A DNA stretch of 64,000 bases from Lachnospiraceae bacterium (GTDB taxonomy: Bacteria > Bacillota > Clostridia > Lachnospirales > Lachnospiraceae). A model generated the notes under the pieces. It saw only the letters and a list, made by a program, of their open reading frames with translations. It was not told the DNA's origin and searched no databases. The stretch is from contig JAQVHQ010000003.1 in assembly GCA_028696165.1 (NCBI GenBank), forward strand, positions 62,001 to 126,000. The letters run 5' to 3'. The position numbers were made by a program, and so were the translations under genes. This document shows positions 7,862 to 14,923 of the stretch, in pieces; position 1 is the stretch's first letter; each line of letters opens with the position of its first letter.

Positions 7862-7922
7862 GTTAAACTTACAAAATTTCAAGTCGTATTATTAGAACGG
7901 AAGAAGGAGGTAATGGTAAATT

Positions 7923-9758
7923 ATGAGTCGATTAAGAATAATCACACAAAACCAGGCTCAGAAGACAGTAGAAAATCTATATGAGCAGTTAGAACAAAGA
8001 ATTACGGCTAGTCCGCCTGGACTTTGTCCGGTAGATATGGCTGCTTCATTCTTAAAAATCAGTCATGCACAATCCTGTGGGAAATGTGTACCCTGTAGAA
8101 TTGGATTGGGACAGCTGCAGTGTATGATGGAAGATATTCTCGATGGAAGAGGTACAGAAGATACACTGGATTTACTGGAGAAAACAGCTTCAGCTATTTT
8201 TTATTCAGCGGATTGTGCAATCGGTTATGAGGCTGCCAGGATGGTGCTTGAAGGGATGGCTGGATTTAGGGATGATTATGAGTCTCATATTCAAAAAGGG
8301 AGATGCATCTGCGAACTAAATCAACCGGTTCCCTGTGTATCACAATGTCCGGCCGGAGTTGATGTTCCAGGATATATTGCATTAGTCGGTGCAAAAAGGT
8401 ATGAAGATGCAGTACGATTAATAAGAAAAGATAATCCTATGCCTGCAGTCTGTGGGCTTATCTGTGAACATCCCTGTGAGAATCGATGCCGCAGGAATAT
8501 GATGGATTCATCCGTGAATATACGTGGTTTGAAGCGATTTGCAGTAGAACATGCAGGCGAAGTACCTGTTCCGAAACCTGCAGAAGCAACCGGAAGAAAA
8601 ATTGCTGTAATCGGGGGCGGTCCCGGAGGAGTAAGTGCTGCTTATTATCTGGCATTAATGGGACATAGCGTAACTATTTTTGAACAAAGAAAACAGCTTG
8701 GAGGAATGCTGCGATATGGTATTCCAAGTTACAGACTGCCAAGAGAAGTGTTGGATGAGGAATTAAAAGTTCTGCTGTCTGTTGGAATTGAAGTGAAATA
8801 TAGTTCAAAAATAGGACAGGATATTAAAATTAATGAGTTAGAAGATGAATATGATGCTGTATATATTGCAATTGGAGCTCAGACAGACCGAAAAGTTGAA
8901 ATGGAAGGTGAGAATGCGCCTAACGTAGTGTCTGCTGTAGAACTGCTTAGAAGAATTGGGGATGAGACATATCCGGATTTCACAGGAAAAAGGATTGCGG
9001 TAATAGGCGGAGGAAATGTGGCCATGGATGTAGCCAGATCTTCTATACGCTTTGGAGCGAGCGAAGTTGCTGTATTATATCGTCGAAGAAGAGTAGACAT
9101 GACGGCTCAGAAGGAAGAAGTGGATGGAGCAGAGGCAGAAGGATGTGAAATCATGGACTTGATGGCACCTGTAAAAATTGCCTTAGATGAGGATGGCCTT
9201 GCAAATGGGGTATGGGTAAAACCGCAGATTACAGGACGGATTAAGGAAGGCAGACCGATTCCATGTCCGTCTATGCAGCAGGAAATGATGATTCCGTGTG
9301 ATTTAGTAATTGTTGCGATAGGACAGGGAATTGAGTCGAAAGATTTTGAGGCACACGGAATTCCGGTAAAACGCGGTGGTGCTATAGAAGCGTTGGATAT
9401 GAGTGGCGTAAAGAACCTGCCAAGTTTCTTTGCAGGAGGCGATTGTGTGACTGGACCGGCCACGGTTATTCGTGCCATTGCAGCAGGTAAGGTGGCTGCG
9501 GCAAATATCGATGAGTTTTTGGGCTATCACCATATTATAAGAACAGAGGTAGAGGTTCCTCAGGCAAGAATCGCGAACAGACCTACCTGTGGAAGAATCA
9601 CTATGAAAGAGCGGATAAACACACAGAGGGTGAAAGACTTCAAATTAATTGAAATTGGAATGACCCAGGAGGAGGCGCAGCAGGAGTCCAGCAGATGTTT
9701 GCGCTGTGATCATTTTGGATTTGGTGTGCTGAAAGGAGGTCGAAGTAAAAAATGGTAA
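7923..9758 (+). CDS. NuoF-type iron-sulfur domain fused to GltD-like FAD/NAD(P)H oxidoreductase (hydrogenase partner)
   Basis: 611 residues. Residues about 40-115 form the NuoF C-terminal [4Fe-4S] domain (SCGKCVPC, then Cys about 40 residues later in SADCAIGYEA). From about residue 140 it is GltD/dihydropyrimidine-dehydrogenase-like: Cys motif CVSQCPAGVDVPGY and CGLICEHPCENRCRR for two [4Fe-4S] clusters, FAD motif GGGPGGVSAAYYL (near 230), NAD(P) motif IGGGNVAMDVARS (near 365) and a final FAD loop FFAGGDCVTGPATV. A C-terminal CLRC pair is present. The gene overlaps the [FeFe]-hydrogenase gene by 7 bases, so the two products very probably form one complex linking NAD(P)H, FAD and the hydrogenase. 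No FMN domain of NuoF is present. Confidence 0.85.
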   Translation: MSRLRIITQNQAQKTVENLYEQLEQRITASPPGLCPVDMAASFLKISHAQSCGKCVPCRIGLGQLQCMMEDILDGRGTEDTLDLLEKTASAIFYSADCAIGYEAARMVLEGMAGFRDDYESHIQKGRCICELNQPVPCVSQCPAGVDVPGYIALVGAKRYEDAVRLIRKDNPMPAVCGLICEHPCENRCRRNMMDSSVNIRGLKRFAVEHAGEVPVPKPAEATGRKIAVIGGGPGGVSAAYYLALMGHSVTIFEQRKQLGGMLRYGIPSYRLPREVLDEELKVLLSVGIEVKYSSKIGQDIKINELEDEYDAVYIAIGAQTDRKVEMEGENAPNVVSAVELLRRIGDETYPDFTGKRIAVIGGGNVAMDVARSSIRFGASEVAVLYRRRRVDMTAQKEEVDGAEAEGCEIMDLMAPVKIALDEDGLANGVWVKPQITGRIKEGRPIPCPSMQQEMMIPCDLVIVAIGQGIESKDFEAHGIPVKRGGAIEALDMSGVKNLPSFFAGGDCVTGPATVIRAIAAGKVAAANIDEFLGYHHIIRTEVEVPQARIANRPTCGRITMKERINTQRVKDFKLIEIGMTQEEAQQESSRCLRCDHFGFGVLKGGRSKKW

Positions 9759-11467
9759 AATTATGGATAGATGGTCAGAAAGTAGAAGTTAAAGAAAATA
9801 CAACTATTTTAAATGCCGCCAAAGCAGCAGGGATTACCATACCGACACTTTGTTACCTTGAAAGCCTAAATGAAATAGGAGCCTGTCGTATCTGTCTCGT
9901 GGAGATTAAAGGGTGCAATAAGTTAATGGCTGCCTGCAATACCCCTGTAGATGAAGGTATGGAAATATATACAAATAGTCCAAAAGTACGTCAGACAAGA
10001 AAGATAAATCTGGAGTTAATCTTATCCCAGCATGACTGTCGTTGTGCATCGTGTGTAAGAAGTGGAAATTGCTCGCTGCAAAGAATCGCAAACGATTTGG
10101 GAATAGTGGAAACCAGATTTCCGGAACACATTGTGAATAAGAAGTGGGAACAGGATTTTCCGCTGATTCGGAATAATGCCAAATGCATCAAGTGTATGCG
10201 CTGCGTACAAATCTGCGAGAAAGTGCAGAGTATGAATATTTGGGATGTGGCAAATACCGGTTCCCGTACAACAGTAGATGTATCTGAAAACAAAAGAATC
10301 ACAGAATCCGATTGTACTTTATGCGGGCAATGTATCACGCACTGCCCGGTAGGTGCACTTCGCGAAAGAGATGATACAGATATTGTATTTGACGCATTGG
10401 CAGATAAAGAAAAGATTACGGTAGTGCAGATAGCACCGGCAGTACGGGCTGCCTGGGGAGAATCTCTTGGTCTTACAAGAGATGAGGCAACTGTAAAACG
10501 CCTGGTTGCTGCACTTAGAAAGATGGGATTTGACTATATATTTGATACTAATTTCAGTGCAGATCTCACAATTATGGAAGAGGGCAGTGAATTTCTGGAA
10601 AAGCTATCTCACAAAGAAACAGAAGTTTTTCCAATGTTTACTTCCTGCTGCCCAGGGTGGGTTCGTTTCCTGAAGAGTCAGTATCCTGATATGGTAGGAC
10701 AGCTTTCCACAGCCAAATCTCCACAACAGATGTTCGGTGCGGTAACAAAAACCTATTATGCAAAACTTCTGGGGGTAAAGCCTGACAAGATTTTTTGTAT
10801 GTCAGTTATGCCGTGTCTTGCGAAGAAAGCAGAATGTGCTATGGAAGATATTAATGATGCAAATGCAGGAAGGGATGTGGATATATCTATTACCACCAGA
10901 GAAGCAGACCGGATGATTCGAGAAGAACACATCAATCCAGCCCTGCTTACGGAGGAAGAGTTTGATACACCTCTTGGAGTAGGAAGCGGAGCTGGTGTGA
11001 TCTTTGGAGCTACCGGAGGTGTTATGGAAGCAGCTCTTCGATCTGCCTACTATCTTGTAATGAAAGAAAATCCAAGCCCTGACGCATTTTCTAAGGTACG
11101 TGGACTGCAGGGCTGGAAAGAAGCAGAATTTGATTTAGGAGGAACCAGACTTCGGATAGCTGTAGTCAGTGGCCTTAAGAATGCAAGACGTTTGATAAAG
11201 GCAATGAGGCGCTGTGAGGTGCAATATGACTTTGTGGAGGTTATGGCATGTCCGGGAGGTTGCTCCGGAGGTGGAGGCCAACCGATTCATGACGGAGAAG
11301 AACTGGCTGGAATTAGAGGAAGTGTTTTGTATGGACTGGATAAAAGCAGTGATATACGATTCTCTCATGAAAATCCATCTGTAATAAAATGTTATGAAGA
11401 TTTTCTGGACGCACCGCTATCCCATAAGGCCCATGACCTTTTGCATACCTGTCATTTTAAGGGATAG
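9752..11467 (+). CDS. [FeFe]-hydrogenase catalytic subunit (group A, GltD-linked type)
   Basis: 571 residues. N-terminal [2Fe-2S] domain (Cys in IPTLCYL, ACRICLVE, AACNTP; residues about 33-65), His-Cys ligated cluster (HDCRCASCVRSGNC, near 92), two [4Fe-4S] clusters (CIKCMRCVQIC and CTLCGQCITHCP), then the H-cluster domain with L1 TSCCPGW (near 295), L2 MPCLAKKAE (near 350) and L3 ACPGGCSGGGGQP (near 500). This is the M3-type domain order; there is no C-terminal thioredoxin-like extension. It reversibly reduces protons to H2. In hydrogenase classifications, group A enzymes adjacent to glutamate-synthase-small-subunit-like proteins are put in group A2; this pair fits. Start: ATG with AAAGGAGGT inside the previous gene. 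Confidence 0.95.
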   Translation: MVKLWIDGQKVEVKENTTILNAAKAAGITIPTLCYLESLNEIGACRICLVEIKGCNKLMAACNTPVDEGMEIYTNSPKVRQTRKINLELILSQHDCRCASCVRSGNCSLQRIANDLGIVETRFPEHIVNKKWEQDFPLIRNNAKCIKCMRCVQICEKVQSMNIWDVANTGSRTTVDVSENKRITESDCTLCGQCITHCPVGALRERDDTDIVFDALADKEKITVVQIAPAVRAAWGESLGLTRDEATVKRLVAALRKMGFDYIFDTNFSADLTIMEEGSEFLEKLSHKETEVFPMFTSCCPGWVRFLKSQYPDMVGQLSTAKSPQQMFGAVTKTYYAKLLGVKPDKIFCMSVMPCLAKKAECAMEDINDANAGRDVDISITTREADRMIREEHINPALLTEEEFDTPLGVGSGAGVIFGATGGVMEAALRSAYYLVMKENPSPDAFSKVRGLQGWKEAEFDLGGTRLRIAVVSGLKNARRLIKAMRRCEVQYDFVEVMACPGGCSGGGGQPIHDGEELAGIRGSVLYGLDKSSDIRFSHENPSVIKCYEDFLDAPLSHKAHDLLHTCHFKG

Positions 11468-11516
11468 AAAAGGGATAAATACAGATACATACGTTTAAGA
11501 GCATACATAAAAAATC

Positions 11517-11554
11517 AAGCCCTCTCATACATTATACAAAGTATGGGAGGGCTT
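11517..11554 (+). promoter_or_regulatory. 14-bp hairpin that buries the spoIVA ribosome binding site; SigE-like -10 inside it
   Basis: The arm 11517-11530 pairs with 11541-11554 over 14 bp with one G-U pair and a 10-base loop. The 3' arm contains the spoIVA Shine-Dalgarno GGGAGGG (11545-11551), 7 bases before the ATG. CATACATT at 11526-11533 matches the SigE -10 consensus CATACANT; transcription from it would start near 11540 and omit the 5' arm. The -35 region is not convincing. The hairpin could also end hydrogenase transcription, though the T-tract is poor. Confidence 0.6.
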
Positions 11555-11558
11555 ATTT

Positions 11559-13046
11559 ATGTCGCAGACAGGAAAAGAAGGCGATTACCAGTTATATAAA
11601 GATATAGAAAAAAGAACAAAAGGAGAAATCTATGTAGGTGTGGTAGGACCGGTAAGAACAGGAAAATCAACATTCATACGAAGATTTATGGAAATTATTG
11701 CATTGCCGCAGATGGATCCTGACGTGGCGGGTGAGATGAAAGACCAACTTCCGGTAAGTGGTTCCGGGAAACAAATTACAACAGTGGAACCCAAGTTTAT
11801 TCCAAAAGAAGCATGCGAAATCACTCTGGGTGACGAGGTAAAGGTGAATTTGCGATTAATTGACTGTGTGGGTTATCTGGTAAAGGATGCTGTGGGAAAT
11901 CTCAATGAACATAAGGAACGGCTTGTAAAAACGCCCTGGTTTAGCCAGGAAATACCCTTTGAACAAGCTGCAGAATATGGTACAAGGCGGGTAATCTTTG
12001 ACCATGCAACTATAGGTCTTGTTATTACCAGTGACGGCAGCTTTGGAGAGATTCCAAGAGAACAATTTGCAGAACCAGAGGAACGTACGATTCAGGAATT
12101 AAAAAAACTGAATAAGCCATTTTTGGTATTAGTAAATTCCCGGTATCCATTCAGTGAAGAAACTACGCTGTTGGTAAAACAAATTCAGGAAAAGCAGCAG
12201 GTGATGGCACTAAGCGTAAATTGCGAACAACTACGTAAGGAAGACATTAACCGGATATTCGAAAAGATATTGTATGAGTTTCCCATTCGACAAATGGAGT
12301 TCTACATACCAAAATGGTTAGAACTTCTGCCCTGTAATCATGTAATTAAGCAGGAAATATTAGACGAAATCAAAAAAAATATGAATGACTGCCGGGTCAT
12401 CCGGCATATGTACCGAAAAAGCTTTCACCTGGATTCCCAGTATGTAAAAGAATGCCTTTTGCAGGAAATTGCTATGGATTCCGGTGTGGTTAAGATTGCT
12501 GTTCATCTTAAGGAAGAATATTACTATAATACACTCACGGAACTTACCGGAGTACCTATAAAAAATGAGTATGACATGATCCGTATCATACGTCAATTGG
12601 CTGGAAATCGACGGGAATATGAAAAGGTTCTTCATGCAATGGATATGGTTCGTGCAGCAGGTTATAGTGTGGTTGTTCCGGAAAAAAATGAAATTGCCAT
12701 TGAGGAGCCTACTCTTATACGCCAGGGTGGAAAATTTGGAGTAAAAATCAGGGCACATAGTCCTTCTATTCATATGATTAAAGCAAATATTGAAACGGAG
12801 ATAGCACCTATTGTGGGAACGGAACAACAGGCCAATGATTTGATTGGATATATAAAGGAGAGCGGACATACTTCAGATGGAATCTGGAATACGAATATCT
12901 TTGGGAAATCCATCGAGCAACTGGTGGAAGATGGAATTCAGGCTAAGATTGCGCAAATCAGTGAGGAAAGCCAGAGCAAATTGCAGGATACTATGATGAA
13001 AATTGTAAATGACAGCAAAGGCGGAATGGTCTGTATTATCATTTAA
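11559..13046 (+). CDS. spoIVA: Stage IV sporulation protein A (spore coat morphogenetic ATPase)
   Basis: 495 residues, against 492 in Bacillus subtilis. Walker A motif GPVRTGKST lies near residue 30, in the N-terminal TRAFAC-like ATPase domain; the C-terminus ends in the characteristic hydrophobic GGMVCIII used to attach to SpoVM at the forespore surface. SpoIVA hydrolyses ATP to polymerise into the basement layer of the spore coat. It is a reliable marker for an endospore former. It follows the hydrogenase pair by 91 bases and is likely under SigE control (see the hairpin entry). Confidence 0.98.
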   Translation: MSQTGKEGDYQLYKDIEKRTKGEIYVGVVGPVRTGKSTFIRRFMEIIALPQMDPDVAGEMKDQLPVSGSGKQITTVEPKFIPKEACEITLGDEVKVNLRLIDCVGYLVKDAVGNLNEHKERLVKTPWFSQEIPFEQAAEYGTRRVIFDHATIGLVITSDGSFGEIPREQFAEPEERTIQELKKLNKPFLVLVNSRYPFSEETTLLVKQIQEKQQVMALSVNCEQLRKEDINRIFEKILYEFPIRQMEFYIPKWLELLPCNHVIKQEILDEIKKNMNDCRVIRHMYRKSFHLDSQYVKECLLQEIAMDSGVVKIAVHLKEEYYYNTLTELTGVPIKNEYDMIRIIRQLAGNRREYEKVLHAMDMVRAAGYSVVVPEKNEIAIEEPTLIRQGGKFGVKIRAHSPSIHMIKANIETEIAPIVGTEQQANDLIGYIKESGHTSDGIWNTNIFGKSIEQLVEDGIQAKIAQISEESQSKLQDTMMKIVNDSKGGMVCIII

Positions 13047-13089
13047 CCTCATATCCTCTTGATTATAATTTGCTTTCCGTTATCTATTC

Positions 13090-13118
13090 TTGCACGACCA
13101 TCCTTTTTTTGCTATACT
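13090..13118 (+). promoter_or_regulatory. SigA promoter for the MutS-like gene
   Basis: TTGCAC (13090-13095), 17-base spacer, TATACT (13113-13118). Transcription from about 13125 rules out a coding start further upstream. Confidence 0.75.
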
Positions 13119-13154
13119 TTAAAAAATATTAAAGTGAGAATGAGGATAAAGGTC

Positions 13155-14855
13155 ATGAATGAGCTAAACGGTTATCAGGTAACCATTATAATTGCGGTCC
13201 TATTTATCGCAGTAACGGCCTACACGATGATAAGAGAAAACGCAAAAGCAAAGAGAAGACTGGATGCGCGTATTCGAAATTCCTGGGGTACTGTGCCAAC
13301 CCGGGAATATACCTATGAAGAGTTTGCAAGTATTTCCAATTATATCTGGGATCAAAAAACAACGGACTTTGTGATTGATGATATTACATGGAATGATCTG
13401 GAGATGGACCGGATATATCAGCTGATTAATCAGACTATGTGTTCCTGTGGAGAAGTTGTCCTATATTCCATGCTCAGAAAACCTGTTTTTAATCAGAACG
13501 AACTTAACGAACGAGAACGTTTAATGAAGTACTTTCATGATAATCCTGAAAAGAGGATAGAGCTACAGAGAGTTTTAGCTCAGATTGGCAAACCTGTAGG
13601 TATGAGCATATGGGACTATGTGCAGGCTTTAGATGATGTTGTAGATACAAAAAAGCAAAAAAAACATATCATATCCTGTGTAGCTGGAATTATTTCTGTA
13701 TGTTCACTGCTTCTAAATCCTGTAATTGGTGTCATTCTGCTTGTTACTGTCTTAGCTTATAATTTCTGGGATTATTTTAGAGAAAAGGGCAGTATCGAGA
13801 TATATCTAAAAAGTTTTCAATGTGTACTGCGGCTCTTAAAATCCTGCGATGCATTGTGTAAGCTGGATTTGCCGCAAATCAAGGAATATCAGGATACCAT
13901 CGCTCAGAAGAAAAAGTCTTTGCAGAAGTTTCGCAGAGGTTCCTTCGTGGTAATTACAACGGGGATGGTATCCACAGGAATTGCGGATGCGATTCTTGAT
14001 TTCTTTAAAATGTTTCTGCATGTGGATTTGATTAAGTTCTATTCCATGATTGGAGAAGTTCAGTCGAAAAAAAAAGAAATTCAGGAATTGGTGGAATGTG
14101 TGGGCTGGCTTGACAGTATGATAGCTGTCAGTTCGTTTCGTTGCTGCCTGCCTCATTATGCCATCCCTGTTTTTAAAGAGGATGTGCAGCCAGCTATTCA
14201 TGTGGAAGAACTGTATCATCCATTTATTGAAAATCCGGTTTCCAATTCTTTGGATACGAGACGTAGTGTGCTCTTAACTGGTTCGAATGCTTCTGGTAAG
14301 TCTACATTCCTTAAGAATATTGCATTGAACAGTCTATTAGCACAGACAACCAATACCTGTGTTGCCAAGGCTTATGAAGCTCCATTCTTTAAAATCATGA
14401 CATCCATGGCGCTTAGAGATGATTTAAGCGGAGGAGAGAGTTACTATATGGTAGAGATTCGTTCCTTGAAACGAATATTTGACGAAGCACAAAAGGAAGT
14501 TCCGATTCTCTGTATTATAGATGAAGTGCTTAGAGGTACCAATACCATAGAAAGGATTTCAGCTTCAAGCAGTGCGCTTAGAACATTGTCTGAGAAAAAT
14601 GTGTTAGTGTTTGCAGCTACCCATGATATTGAATTGACTTATCTACTGGAACAGGCCTATGATAATTATCATTTCAAGGAGATTATGTCAGAGACTGATA
14701 TTCAGTTCCCATATAAGCTTTACAGTGGCAGATCGAATACCAGAAATGCTATACAGCTGTTAAAAATGATAGGTTTTCCTGATAATGTAACGCAGACTGC
14801 CACAAAACAGGCAGAAGATTTCGAAAAAACAGGAAAATGGGAAGTGCTGTGTTGA
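13155..14855 (+). CDS. Membrane-anchored MutS-family ATPase
   Basis: 566 residues from ATG 13155 (ATG 13140 in frame is also possible). Residues about 8-26 form a transmembrane helix, and two more hydrophobic segments lie near residues 172-207; another moderately hydrophobic stretch follows near 265. The C-terminal third is the MutS domain V ATPase: Walker A TGSNASGKST (near 375), DDLSGGESYY (signature-like, near 420), Walker B ILCIIDEVLRGTNT (near 450) and a final HD motif. Mismatch-recognition and connector domains of MutS are absent. It belongs to the membrane MutS-like family seen in Firmicutes and Bacteroidetes; role unknown. A repair function should not be assumed. Confidence 0.85.
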   Translation: MNELNGYQVTIIIAVLFIAVTAYTMIRENAKAKRRLDARIRNSWGTVPTREYTYEEFASISNYIWDQKTTDFVIDDITWNDLEMDRIYQLINQTMCSCGEVVLYSMLRKPVFNQNELNERERLMKYFHDNPEKRIELQRVLAQIGKPVGMSIWDYVQALDDVVDTKKQKKHIISCVAGIISVCSLLLNPVIGVILLVTVLAYNFWDYFREKGSIEIYLKSFQCVLRLLKSCDALCKLDLPQIKEYQDTIAQKKKSLQKFRRGSFVVITTGMVSTGIADAILDFFKMFLHVDLIKFYSMIGEVQSKKKEIQELVECVGWLDSMIAVSSFRCCLPHYAIPVFKEDVQPAIHVEELYHPFIENPVSNSLDTRRSVLLTGSNASGKSTFLKNIALNSLLAQTTNTCVAKAYEAPFFKIMTSMALRDDLSGGESYYMVEIRSLKRIFDEAQKEVPILCIIDEVLRGTNTIERISASSSALRTLSEKNVLVFAATHDIELTYLLEQAYDNYHFKEIMSETDIQFPYKLYSGRSNTRNAIQLLKMIGFPDNVTQTATKQAEDFEKTGKWEVLC

Positions 14856-14880
14856 AATATAAAAAATCATATGGTATGAT
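14852..14880 (+). promoter_or_regulatory. SigA promoter for alaS
   Basis: TTGAAA (14852-14857), 17-base spacer, TATGAT (14875-14880), overlapping the stop codon of the MutS-like gene. The leader is about 40 bases, too short for a T-box. Confidence 0.75.
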
Positions 14881-14923
14881 AAACGATAGTGAAAAAATGC
14901 AAGTTGGAGGAAGAATAGAGATT

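Noticed and set aside
13059..13154. Earlier start of the MutS-like gene at 13059
   Set aside because: The SigA promoter at 13090-13118 lies inside this stretch, and there is no ribosome binding site before 13059.
14881..14923. T-box riboswitch for alaS
   Set aside because: The leader between the promoter and ATG is about 40 bases, with no T-box sequence, specifier loop or terminator.
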